From Bacteroidota bacterium (GTDB taxonomy: Bacteria; Bacteroidota; Bacteroidia; Chitinophagales; Chitinophagaceae), in assembly GCA_023386855.1 (NCBI GenBank), contig JAEWIW010000166.1, positions 1 to 11,265 of the forward strand: a DNA stretch of 11,265 nucleotides, in the 5' to 3' direction. Position numbers and translations under genes: made by a program. Within the stretch, counting starts at the first letter, position 1. Each line of letters starts with the position of its first letter. Positions 1 to 7,604 of the stretch are shown here, piece by piece. Below the pieces are notes generated by a model. The model was not told where the DNA came from and did no database searches. It worked only from the letters and a program-made list of their open reading frames with translations.

Positions 1-30
1 TGCCAGGATAATTAAAGCTAGCGTACGCAT
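1..30 (-). CDS. Start of an exported protein, truncated by the left window edge
   Basis: On the minus strand an ATG at 30-28 opens a frame reading MRTLALIILA before the window ends. A basic residue followed by a run of Leu/Ile/Ala is what the beginning of a Sec signal peptide looks like. The frame lies 104 nt downstream of the M1 aminopeptidase stop and runs the same way, so it may be the next gene of that cluster or have its own promoter. Only ten codons are visible, so nothing can be said about function. The start is inferred from the signal-like sequence alone. Confidence 0.45.
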   Translation of the reverse strand, partial: MRTLALIILA

Positions 31-134
31 AATGTTATTTTGCCAGTGAGACTACATCCTGTCTCAAGCGGTTACGCTCCATAGTATGAATGGTCGATTT
101 CCTGTTGCGTACGGGTTAATCGCGGGATGAATTC
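31..134. other. Intergenic gap between the aminopeptidase and the left-edge gene
   Basis: These 104 nt separate the aminopeptidase stop from the presumed start of the left-edge gene. I see no hairpin followed by a T-run, and no clear TTTG/TAnnTTTG promoter pair. The 7-mer GCGTACG occurs here at 107-113 and again inside the left-edge frame at 21-27, which is probably chance. Confidence 0.4.
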
Positions 135-1724
135 TTACCTTCCTGCTTCTTCAAAAAGGAGGTTTACATTGGGATCAATGCTTATGCCTGACGGTGCTTT
201 GTTGAGTGGTATTTTAAAATTTGCTTCTCTCTCTTCCATCCTTATTGATTTAACCAGCTTTCCCATGTCAGCGCCGGTATCGATCATGATCTCCAGGGGA
301 AACTGGTACAGGTCGGGCTGAACTTGCTGTACCTTAACCGTAAGCATGCCTTTGGAATATTGGCTGCTGACCTTTATGATGGGTTGCCCTGCAGTATATA
401 ACCACTGTTTAAAAAACTGACCGAGATCCTGCCCCGAAATTTTTTCCATCACTGCACGAAAATCATCTGTTGAAGCATTACTTCCTGCATAGGTTTTATA
501 ATAATTCTTTATGCCTTCATGAAAAGCGCTGTCACCGATTTTCTGGCGAAGCATATGCAATACCCATGATCCCTTTTCATAAGAGTTTGGATTCAGCAGC
601 TCCATATAATTTTTTGTAGTTGAATCCACTACGGGCTTTAGTTTCTTCTTTGAATAGGATATGATTGAATTCCTGTCCTTTATCATCCTTCTGGCAAGAC
701 TATCAGGTCCATATTTTTTTTCAATAAACAGGTGTGTAAAGTAGGAGGCAAAGCCTTCGCTTAACCACAGGTGTGCAAATCCGGTTTCCGTTGCACTGTT
801 GCCAAACCATTGGTGCGCTACTTCATGTACAACCAGCGTTTCATTCTCATTTTTCCCTGTAACCGAATTCTCGAAATAAAATATGGTATTGGCATTTTCG
901 AGTCCGCCGAAAATGGTTTTTGATTGAACATTCGCCAGTTTCTTATAAGGATATGGGCCTACTTCGTCTATAAAAAATTGCAGGGCTTCCATTGCAGGCT
1001 GGTAAGCGGCTAGTCCTTTATCGCGATCTTTCGCATACACCCATGCGGTTACAGGAATGCAGTTTACTTCACCGATGGATTGAACAGAAAAGTCTGCTGC
1101 ACCCAGTACCATGATCTTTGTAGGAAGAGGAACATTCTCCGAATAGCGGGTTAGTTTTTTATCGGTGGATAAATTAGTTTCTTCTATTTGAATACCATTG
1201 GCCACTACCTGGTAATGCATTGGCGCGATTACCTCGAAGTCAACGGTGGCTTTGTCGGATGGATCGTCAACACAGGGAAGCCAGTGGTGTGCCCGGTTTG
1301 GCCAATTGTCGGCAAAGAAAGTTCTATCCTGGTATTTATTTTTTGAAATGATGAGTCCATCAGAAGGTACTCCCTCGTATTGCACGCTAAGTTCCAGGGG
1401 ATCGCCTGCATGTATAGCAGTGGGAAGGCTGATGATAAGTTTATCATTCCTGTGCTCAAACGATAAATCTTTTTGTGCTTCCTTCACTTCAAGCACTTTC
1501 ATCCCTTTTCCTTCCTTGCCGATGCCTGCAAGATCAAGTTCAATCTTATTCGTGTTGCCTTTCGAGATTAGGCTGATGACGGCCTTCCCTTTAATAAGAT
1601 CTGAAGCATCATTAAGTTCAATACCGAATGTATAATGCTGAACATCCACTGCAGGTATGGCAGCATTTTTTTGCGCATAGGCATGAAAGGATACCAGCAA
1701 AAGAAGGGTACTTAATAATTTCAT
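135..1724 (-). CDS. Secreted M1-family zinc aminopeptidase
   Basis: This 529-residue protein is a peptidase of the M1 (gluzincin) family, which removes residues from the N-terminus of peptides. An N-terminal signal peptide (hydrophobic residues 3-16, likely cut after AYA at 17) places it in the periplasm or outside the cell. Residues ~25-220 form the N-terminal beta domain. The substrate-anchoring motif is GGLEN at 273-277, a variant of GAMEN. The zinc site is HEVAH at 300-304 with the third ligand E323 exactly 18 residues later, and the catalytic Tyr is probably Y382 in SYEKGSW. At 529 residues it is shorter than PepN-type enzymes (~850 aa) and lacks their large helical C-terminal domain; the end (~450-529) is a small beta-like region. 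Its ATG overlaps the TGA of the upstream MutS-like gene (ATGA), which implies translational coupling. All catalytic residues are present. Substrate specificity cannot be read from the sequence. Confidence 0.93.
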   Translation of the reverse strand: MKLLSTLLLLVSFHAYAQKNAAIPAVDVQHYTFGIELNDASDLIKGKAVISLISKGNTNKIELDLAGIGKEGKGMKVLEVKEAQKDLSFEHRNDKLIISLPTAIHAGDPLELSVQYEGVPSDGLIISKNKYQDRTFFADNWPNRAHHWLPCVDDPSDKATVDFEVIAPMHYQVVANGIQIEETNLSTDKKLTRYSENVPLPTKIMVLGAADFSVQSIGEVNCIPVTAWVYAKDRDKGLAAYQPAMEALQFFIDEVGPYPYKKLANVQSKTIFGGLENANTIFYFENSVTGKNENETLVVHEVAHQWFGNSATETGFAHLWLSEGFASYFTHLFIEKKYGPDSLARRMIKDRNSIISYSKKKLKPVVDSTTKNYMELLNPNSYEKGSWVLHMLRQKIGDSAFHEGIKNYYKTYAGSNASTDDFRAVMEKISGQDLGQFFKQWLYTAGQPIIKVSSQYSKGMLTVKVQQVQPDLYQFPLEIMIDTGADMGKLVKSIRMEEREANFKIPLNKAPSGISIDPNVNLLFEEAGR

Positions 1725-3055
1725 ATAGTCTGTTTTTTCCCGATATTTTCTAACAGCTCAACAACTTTTTCACGCTTAAGAATTAGGTAGCCCAGGCGGT
1801 CATTGCTGATGCCTTCCTTGAGCTGGTAACTGAATACCAGCTGGTCGTCGTGGACACTGGTTTCGAAATAACGGAAACTGATGTTGGGGTATGTTTTAAG
1901 TTCTTCACCTATCTCGTATAAGTGTGTTGAAAGAATGAATAACGAATTGCTTATTTTAATAAGTCCCTTGATAACAGTGGAAGAACATTTCATGGCATCC
2001 TGTACATTGGTGCCTTTAAATAGTTCATCAATCAGCACGAGCCATTTTCTTTTATCATTGATCTTGATGATGGTATTACGTATTCTTTGCACTTCATTAT
2101 AAAAATAACTTTCTCCTTTCACGATATTATCCACTACGTTGATATTGCTAAGCAATCCATCAAAGGTGGTCAAACGCATGGCACTTGCAGGAACGCCCAT
2201 GCCAAGATGTGCAAGAAAGACAGATGCGCCAACAGACTTGATAAAAGTACTTTTCCCTGCCATGTTCGCCCCGGTAAGAAACAGGAAATTACTGTCCTTG
2301 CTCATGTGTACATCATAGGGAACCGGTGTGGGCAATAGTATATGGTACAATTGAGTAGCATCAATCATAGGATGCTCACTTTCTTCAAAAACCGGGAAGC
2401 TCAATTTAAAATGCCTGCATGCTTTCGCCATCGAATGCCATGCATCGAATCTTCCATATAATGCCATCAATTCAAAAGCTGCGCTTTTGAATTTTTCTTT
2501 AAGATATTTTCCATAATAAACTGTTTCCTTCCAGTCGAAAGCTTTTTCTTTTTTTCTAACCGCAAGTTCAAGTAAAATCCTTTCCTGTGTCAGGCTTTTA
2601 ATTCTTTCCAGCAATGGCACCAGCAATGCTGGTGTATCCTCGTTTTTTAGCAATTCAACGAGTTGGTGCATTCCCCTGATGAAATCGGCGAAATGCGAAA
2701 CCGAATACCTGACCAGCGAGAAATCGGCCGTATGAAAAACCTTGTAATTGGCTGCATTAAAGAAGTTGGCCTGTGCCGGCATAGAATCTATTGCCGTGTC
2801 ATAGAACCTGGCCACTACCATCAACGTGCCATTCGTGATGGATGAAGGCCATTGGTCGAGGTTCTTCAACATGGCTTTCACCACATCCTGTACATCAGTG
2901 ATTTTCCTGCTTTCACTGAAGGGGCTTTTGAAGAATCGCATCAGCCATTCCTTACCTTCCAGTGTTTCGGTAAAATTCAGTTTATGGAAAATTGAATTTT
3001 CCTCTTCATGATGAAATACAGAAAGGTCGTTATAGGTAGTGATATCAATTTCCAT
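1721..3055 (-). CDS. Short MutS-family ATPase (core and ATPase domains only)
   Basis: The 444-residue protein carries the complete MutS-type ABC ATPase in its C-terminal half. Walker A is TGANMAGKST at 261-270, a MutS-like segment SYFYNEVQRIR lies at 316-326, Walker B is WLVLIDEL at 338-345 with D343/E344, the following LFKGTN replaces the usual GRGTS, and the switch His is H378 in STHLYEI. Residues ~1-245 are helical and resemble the MutS core/lever region. There is no room for the N-terminal mismatch-reading domain with its Phe-x-Glu motif, and no Smr nuclease domain as in MutS2. It is therefore probably not the classical mismatch sensor; a role in recombination or other DNA-structure handling is inference. 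It begins 9 nt after the dihydroorotase stop and overlaps the aminopeptidase start by 4 nt, so it sits mid-operon. Family assignment is secure; function is open. Confidence 0.88.
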   Translation of the reverse strand: MEIDITTYNDLSVFHHEEENSIFHKLNFTETLEGKEWLMRFFKSPFSESRKITDVQDVVKAMLKNLDQWPSSITNGTLMVVARFYDTAIDSMPAQANFFNAANYKVFHTADFSLVRYSVSHFADFIRGMHQLVELLKNEDTPALLVPLLERIKSLTQERILLELAVRKKEKAFDWKETVYYGKYLKEKFKSAAFELMALYGRFDAWHSMAKACRHFKLSFPVFEESEHPMIDATQLYHILLPTPVPYDVHMSKDSNFLFLTGANMAGKSTFIKSVGASVFLAHLGMGVPASAMRLTTFDGLLSNINVVDNIVKGESYFYNEVQRIRNTIIKINDKRKWLVLIDELFKGTNVQDAMKCSSTVIKGLIKISNSLFILSTHLYEIGEELKTYPNISFRYFETSVHDDQLVFSYQLKEGISNDRLGYLILKREKVVELLENIGKKQTI

Positions 3056-3064
3056 CCCAGTGTT

Positions 3065-4405
3065 TTATCGGTTAAATTGTAATCGCATGCCCTTAGCAGA
3101 TTCATCCCATTGTCCATTTCCATAAACCAGGTTTCCATTTACAAAAGTATGTGTAATGGAAGAGGGGAAATGAAAGCCTTCAAGCGGGCTCCACCCGCAT
3201 TTATAGAGGATATTATCCTTGCTTACCTCGTAAGGTTTTTGTAGATCAGCGATCACCAGGTCAGCATGGTATCCTTCCCTGATATATCCGCGGTCCCTGA
3301 CCTGGAAACATTTAGCTACCGCATGGCTCATCTTCTCCACTACCTTTTCAATAGTGATCCTTCCTTCCTTTACATAATGCAGCATCAGTAAGAGGGAATG
3401 CTGAACCAGGGGAAGACCTGCATGGGCCTGCAGGTAAGGTTCATTCTTTTCATGCCAGGTATGTGGAGCATGGTCTGTTGCTATTACATCCAGCCGGTCG
3501 TCGAGCAACGCATTCCATAAGGCTTCCCTGTTATGCGGGGCCTTTATCGCTGGATTGCACTTGATGAGGTTACCAAGTCCTGGATAATCATCCGATGTAA
3601 AATGAAGATGGTGAACACATACTTCGGCAGTAATGCGTTTGTCTTCCAATGGAAGCATATTGGTAAAAAGCTGTAATTCCTTTTCAGTTGTTATATGCAG
3701 GATATGCAAACGGGTATTATGTTTCATTGCCAGTTGCACCGCGCTGAAAGAAGATTCAAAGCAGGCTTCCTCATCTCTTATCAGCGGGTGATCAGCCGCG
3801 GTGAATTCCCTTCCTTCCTTTTGCAGGCGTTCAAAATTGGCTTTAATGATCCGCTCATCTTCGCAATGGGTTGCAATCAATACTTCACTTTCACTGAAAA
3901 TTTTTCCAAGTGTTAAATAATTGTCTACGAGCAGTCCACCCGTAGAAGAGCCCATGAATATTTTTATCCCGCAGACATCCTTTTTTTTATCGTTCGTTCT
4001 TAATACTTCATCCGTATTTGTATTGGACGTACCCATGAAAAAGGAATAGTTGGCCAATGAGCCGGAAGCGGCTATAGCATATTTATCTTCCAGGAGATCC
4101 TGGGTAAAAACAGGAGGGATGGTATTGGGCATTTCCATGAACGAAGTAACACCACCCGCTACAGCAGCTTTTGATTCAGTATAGATCGTTGCCTTATGCG
4201 TTAATCCCGGCTCCCTGAAATGCACCTGGTCGTCAATAGCCCCAGGTAAAAGGTGCAGGCCTTCCCCGTTAATTTCCTGGACCCTTGCATCAGTGCTTAT
4301 ATTAGGAGCGATCTTATCTATGATACCATCTTTAATTAAAATATCACTTCCAACAGATCTTCCTTCGTTGACGATGGTAATATTCCTGATAAGGTAATTT
4401 TGCAT
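3065..4405 (-). CDS. pyrC: Dihydroorotase-like amidohydrolase with altered HxH motif
   Basis: This 446-residue protein matches dihydroorotase, which interconverts carbamoyl-aspartate and dihydroorotate in cytoplasmic pyrimidine synthesis. Hallmarks are the HFREPG segment (H62, substrate Arg R64), MPNT at 92-95, the lysine expected to be carboxylated (K148 in GIKIFMG), metal-ligand histidines H180 (ATHCED) and H237 (HILHITT), and the catalytic Asp D311 in IATDHAPH. The first metal-binding motif, normally HxH, reads QVH, so Q60 replaces a zinc-ligand histidine. I recall similar DDQVHFREPG sequences in other Bacteroidota proteins annotated as dihydroorotase, so this may be a lineage feature; that is from memory. 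It is the first gene of a three-gene minus-strand cluster and is divergent from the barrel gene. Other members of the amidohydrolase superfamily (hydantoinase, allantoinase) are less likely, given FREPG and DHAPH together. Start is the ATG at 4405. Confidence 0.87.
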   Translation of the reverse strand: MQNYLIRNITIVNEGRSVGSDILIKDGIIDKIAPNISTDARVQEINGEGLHLLPGAIDDQVHFREPGLTHKATIYTESKAAVAGGVTSFMEMPNTIPPVFTQDLLEDKYAIAASGSLANYSFFMGTSNTNTDEVLRTNDKKKDVCGIKIFMGSSTGGLLVDNYLTLGKIFSESEVLIATHCEDERIIKANFERLQKEGREFTAADHPLIRDEEACFESSFSAVQLAMKHNTRLHILHITTEKELQLFTNMLPLEDKRITAEVCVHHLHFTSDDYPGLGNLIKCNPAIKAPHNREALWNALLDDRLDVIATDHAPHTWHEKNEPYLQAHAGLPLVQHSLLLMLHYVKEGRITIEKVVEKMSHAVAKCFQVRDRGYIREGYHADLVIADLQKPYEVSKDNILYKCGWSPLEGFHFPSSITHTFVNGNLVYGNGQWDESAKGMRLQFNR

Positions 4406-4430
4406 ATCTTGTTTTTATATTTATCCTGCC
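4406..4430. promoter_or_regulatory. Divergent intergenic region (pyrC-like / outer-membrane barrel)
   Basis: Only 25 nt separate the two divergent start codons, so promoters for both genes must lie here or overlap coding sequence. The stretch is A/T-rich. TATATTTA (4416-4423) resembles the Bacteroidota -7 element TAnnTTTG, but the nearest TTTG (4399-4402) is only 13 nt away, shorter than the usual ~20. I do not assign a precise promoter. Neither gene has a Shine-Dalgarno sequence. Confidence 0.4.
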
Positions 4431-6113
4431 ATGCAATTTATTAAAACCATTCTAACCCTTACCGTTTTCATTTTTCCTTTCCTTGGAAACGCTCAATCCA
4501 CAACACTTCCCCAGCAACATAAGCACCAGCAGCTGCTCGACAGGCTGGAGATCAAGATGAGAACAAACAGGGATTTGAATCTTTCCATCGACAAGCCACT
4601 GAGTCGCAAAATTGCCATGCAGGGTGTGCTGGCGGCGGATTCCATGGAGCAGGCATCACCCGGAATCCTGACAGAGGTTGATAAAGCTGGCATACGTAGT
4701 TTTTACAGGAACAATAGTGAATGGTATCCCGGCGATGCCACTGATTTTAAGAGCAGGCATTCGCTCTTCAATACTTTTTATAACACGAAAGCCAATATGA
4801 TCGAGGTGGATAGCGATGATTTCTTCCTGGCGATCAACCCTGTTATCCAGTTTGAAGGGTCAAAAGAAAGCGATAATAATAAAAATCTTTTCCTGAACCA
4901 GAAAGGCATTGCCATGCGTGGCATGATTGCCCGGAGGGTTGGGTTTTCAGCATTGATTACTGATAACCAGGAGCGGCCACCATCATATGTATGGGATTAT
5001 ATTCTTGCCAACCAGGCTGTTCCGGGTGTCGGATTTTATAAATATACCGGTAAAAGTGGTGTGGATTATTTTGATGCCAGGGGAAGTGTCAATTTCACTG
5101 CCGCAAAATATATCGATATCAGTTTTGGATACGATAAACAGTTTATTGGTAATGGTTACAGGAGTTTGTTCCTGAGTGATTTTTCGAACAGCCATCTCTT
5201 CCTTACACTCAATACCAGGATCTGGAAACTGAATTACCAGTCAACCACCATGGAGCTGGTATCACAATACAGGCGTGGTTCTTCCGATACGCTCCGCGAT
5301 AAGAAATATGCCACCATGCATCATCTTAGTTTTAATGCTACAAAATGGCTGACCATCGGGCTTTTCGAATCTGTTGTATATGGAAGAAAGAACAGGCTTG
5401 AACTTTCTTACTTAAACCCGGTGATCTTTCTTCGTGCAGCAGAACACCAGAATGGAAGCGAGGATAATGCAATGGTGGGTTTCGACCTGAAGGCCAATAT
5501 TGCCAAAAAATTCCAGGTATATAGCCAATTCCTGATGGATGAATTCAAGCTGAAAGAAGTAACCGGTGGTAATGGCTGGTGGGCTAACAAGTTTGGATTG
5601 CAGGCAGGCGCGAAATATATTGATGCATTTGGCATACCCAATCTTGACCTGCAGGGTGAGATGAATTTTGTGCGACCCTTTACCTATTCTCATATTGACT
5701 CGGTGGCCAATTATACCCATGATAACCAGCCTATGGCGCATCCTTTCGGCGCTAACTTCAGGGAGTTTATCGGGATATTGAGGTATAAGCCGCATCCTAA
5801 ATGGAATGCATCAGCAAGGCTGATCTACTGGAACCAGGGAGTTGATTCTGCAGGCATGGATTTCGGTGGTGACATCCGCAAACCCTATAATACCAGGTCT
5901 TTTGATTATGGATATACTATTGGCACAGGTGCCAAGGCAAATGGACTCAATGCACAGTTCCTGTTAACATGGGAGCCATTGGAAAACCTGTTTGTTGACC
6001 TTTCCGCGCTATTCAGGAATTATGAAGTAGCTTCAAAGAAGATATCAAGGAACAGCACACTGCTTACGCTGGGTTTACGCATGAACATCATGCGAAGGGA
6101 ATATGATTATTGA
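4431..6113 (+). CDS. Outer-membrane beta-barrel protein, Wzi/RemB-like
   Basis: The 560-residue protein starts with a signal peptide (hydrophobic 7-19, probable cut after GNA at 21). A polar, helical stretch of ~60 residues (~25-90) follows. The rest is dominated by alternating hydrophobic/polar strands rich in aromatic residues and Asn/Gly, typical of an outer-membrane barrel. Recognisable stretches are FLAINPVIQFEG (~132-143), FGYDKQFIGNGYRSLFLSDFS (~232-252) and SYLNPVIFLRAAEH (~326-339). These recall Bacteroidota proteins annotated as capsule-assembly Wzi family or gliding-motility RemB. That match is from memory, and I cannot choose between the two labels. The terminal strand ends in Tyr (MRREYDY) rather than the classical Phe. 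It is monocistronic as far as visible, divergent from the dihydroorotase gene and convergent with porT. A role in surface polysaccharide handling or motility is inference. Confidence 0.72.
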   Translation: MQFIKTILTLTVFIFPFLGNAQSTTLPQQHKHQQLLDRLEIKMRTNRDLNLSIDKPLSRKIAMQGVLAADSMEQASPGILTEVDKAGIRSFYRNNSEWYPGDATDFKSRHSLFNTFYNTKANMIEVDSDDFFLAINPVIQFEGSKESDNNKNLFLNQKGIAMRGMIARRVGFSALITDNQERPPSYVWDYILANQAVPGVGFYKYTGKSGVDYFDARGSVNFTAAKYIDISFGYDKQFIGNGYRSLFLSDFSNSHLFLTLNTRIWKLNYQSTTMELVSQYRRGSSDTLRDKKYATMHHLSFNATKWLTIGLFESVVYGRKNRLELSYLNPVIFLRAAEHQNGSEDNAMVGFDLKANIAKKFQVYSQFLMDEFKLKEVTGGNGWWANKFGLQAGAKYIDAFGIPNLDLQGEMNFVRPFTYSHIDSVANYTHDNQPMAHPFGANFREFIGILRYKPHPKWNASARLIYWNQGVDSAGMDFGGDIRKPYNTRSFDYGYTIGTGAKANGLNAQFLLTWEPLENLFVDLSALFRNYEVASKKISRNSTLLTLGLRMNIMRREYDY

Positions 6114-6115
6114 TC

Positions 6116-6856
6116 CTAACCTTCGAATATCAGGGAAAAGATGATCATCCTTGAATTGATGCGGTCAATAGTGCTTGAAAATTTCAGGTTCTGATCGCGG
6201 CTATGCGTATTCATCAGGCCATTACTTACCTTGATTTCGGGTGAAAGAATGAATACAGGGAAATAGAAGTTAAACCCAATGCCGGCTTCATAACCAAGAT
6301 CGTATTTTTTCAGTTTCACCAGGTCTTCCGCTCTTTTTGCCCTTGCATTGGAAGCAAGGTCATATTCGGCCTTGGCGCCACCAAACATGTACACACGGAA
6401 ATTGCCGATCCTGTCGGACCGGAACTTAAGATGAACAGGTAATCCCAGCAGGATGGATTCAATCTTTTTTGAAGTGACCGGGTATTCATCGCGCGATTCA
6501 TCGGGATAAGTCAGGTGATAAGTAAGATTTTTATAGGAGAACAATAACTGCGGGAAGATGGCCCTTAGTTCAAATCTTTTAGATAACCTTAAAGTGTGAA
6601 TGCCTGAAAGGCCAAAGCCACCCTGGTTTTCAGGATTGATCACCATGATGCTGTCCTGTCCGAGAAAACTTTGGTGATGCGATACATTGATGTTCGAAAC
6701 ATTATAGATCAGCCCGATGCCCAGGTGATATTTTTTATCATCATGGTTAGGGAGATTAAGTTCAAACTGGGCAGAGGCCTGTATCGATGCTGCTGCCAGC
6801 AACAGGGTGAATAAAAATTTTATGGTGCTTTTTTTCTTCCGCAATAGATCGTGCAT
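6116..6856 (-). CDS. porT: PorT-family outer-membrane protein of the type IX secretion system
   Basis: This 246-residue protein, close to the ~240 residues usual for PorT, has a basic N-terminus (RKKKS at 6-10), a hydrophobic segment at 12-25 and a probable signal cleavage after ASA at 29. The mature part is a small beta-barrel: LGIGLIYNVSNINV (~45-58), LRLSKRFELRAIFPQLLFSY (~89-108), LGLPVHLKFRS and the AGIGFNFYFP strand near the C-terminus. PorT is required in Porphyromonas and, as SprT, in Flavobacterium for T9SS-dependent export and gliding. The gene starts 37 nt inside the end of ubiE, so the two are co-transcribed; I recall the ubiE-porT pairing as common in Bacteroidota, which supports the call. 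It ends 2 nt from the stop of the convergent barrel gene. A generic PorT-like barrel without a secretion role remains possible. Confidence 0.82.
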   Translation of the reverse strand: MHDLLRKKKSTIKFLFTLLLAAASIQASAQFELNLPNHDDKKYHLGIGLIYNVSNINVSHHQSFLGQDSIMVINPENQGGFGLSGIHTLRLSKRFELRAIFPQLLFSYKNLTYHLTYPDESRDEYPVTSKKIESILLGLPVHLKFRSDRIGNFRVYMFGGAKAEYDLASNARAKRAEDLVKLKKYDLGYEAGIGFNFYFPVFILSPEIKVSNGLMNTHSRDQNLKFSSTIDRINSRMIIFSLIFEG

Positions 6857-7572
6857 ATTCCCAGGCTTAGCCTTTTTAAGGTGGTTTCAGTAAATCCTGT
6901 TTTTTCTAAAATGTGTAAAAATGTTTCGCCTTCTGGAAATGCTTTAACGGATGAATGTAAATATTTATAAGCGTCTTTATTTTTTGAGAACCATTTACCA
7001 ATGCCTGGAGCCACCACCTTCATATAAAGGTTATACACTCCGCTAAACAACTGCTGCTTTGGCTTTGAAAATTCCAGCACTACCAGTTTGCCACCGGGCT
7101 TCAGGGTGCGGAACATTTCACCAAGGCCTTTTTCAAGATCTTCAAAATTGCGTACGCCAAACGCCACTGTAATGGCATCAAACGTAGCGTCTGGAAAGTT
7201 TATTGCCTCACTGTCACCTGTTTGCAATTCAATAACTTCCTGCAGGCCGAGCTTCCGGATCTTTTCGCGGCCCAGGTTGAGCATGCCTACGGAAATATCA
7301 ATGCCAATGATCTTTTCAGGATGCAGGTATTTTTGGGCAGTAATGGCCAGGTCACCCGTACCTGTGGCCACATCCAGCATATGCTGTGGTTTAATTTCTA
7401 CCAGTTCCCTGATGGCTCTTTTTCTCCAGTAAATATCAATTCCTCCCGACAGGAACCTGTTAAGGAAATCATACCGGAAAGCGATCTGGTCGAACATGCT
7501 GGCCACCTGTTTCTTCTTGGTTTCTCCCGAGCCTTCAAAAGGCACAACGGTATCGTGGGTATATTTTGCCAT
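6820..7572 (-). CDS. ubiE: Menaquinone biosynthesis C-methyltransferase (MenG/UbiE)
   Basis: A 250-residue class I SAM-dependent methyltransferase that methylates demethylmenaquinone in the last step of menaquinone synthesis; Bacteroidota use menaquinone. The SAM-binding motif I is LDVATGTGD at 66-74, the acidic ribose-binding loop is IDIS at 91-94, and the family-typical AFGVRNF is at 137-143, followed by LKPGGKLVVLEFSKP at 157-171. The N-terminal MFDQIAFRYDFLN (26-38) is also UbiE signature. I chose the ATG at 7572. A longer frame starting at TTG 7599 adds nine residues but would run through the divergent promoter region, and the chosen start gives the usual family length. It is divergent from engB with 32 nt between and overlaps porT by 37 nt. 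Confidence 0.94.
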   Translation of the reverse strand: MAKYTHDTVVPFEGSGETKKKQVASMFDQIAFRYDFLNRFLSGGIDIYWRKRAIRELVEIKPQHMLDVATGTGDLAITAQKYLHPEKIIGIDISVGMLNLGREKIRKLGLQEVIELQTGDSEAINFPDATFDAITVAFGVRNFEDLEKGLGEMFRTLKPGGKLVVLEFSKPKQQLFSGVYNLYMKVVAPGIGKWFSKNKDAYKYLHSSVKAFPEGETFLHILEKTGFTETTLKRLSLGICTIYCGRKKAP

Positions 7573-7596
7573 GGGCTGCGAAGATACAGTATCTTG
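7565..7596 (+). promoter_or_regulatory. Predicted engB promoter (TTTG-N20-TATCTTGC)
   Basis: On the plus strand TTTG (7565-7568) is followed after 20 nt by TATCTTGC (7589-7596). This resembles the Bacteroidota primary promoter, TTTG around -33 and TAnnTTTG around -7, with one mismatched pair at the end of the -7 box. Transcription would begin about 7600-7605, at or just before the engB ATG at 7605, giving a leaderless or near-leaderless mRNA. The upstream half overlaps the first codons of ubiE. Confidence 0.5.
7581..7595. promoter_or_regulatory. Perfect palindrome in the ubiE/engB divergent gap
   Basis: AAGATACAGTATCTT is two perfect 7-nt inverted arms around a single central A. It occupies half of the 32-nt gap between two divergent start codons. 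Its right arm overlaps the predicted engB -7 element, and its left arm reads TATCTTCG on the minus strand, a -7-like element facing ubiE. No matching TTTG is found at proper spacing on the minus side. It could be an operator, a symmetrical pair of -7 boxes, or chance. Confidence 0.4.
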
Positions 7597-7604
7597 CAAC
7601 CCTT

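Noticed and set aside
7573..7599. Nine-residue N-terminal extension of UbiE from a TTG start
   Set aside because: It runs through the palindrome and promoter elements, adds no family-like sequence, and an ATG at 7572 gives the normal length.
7566..7604. Thirteen-residue N-terminal extension of EngB from an upstream ATG
   Set aside because: It overlaps the start of ubiE and the predicted -7 element, and the added residues do not resemble EngB N-termini.
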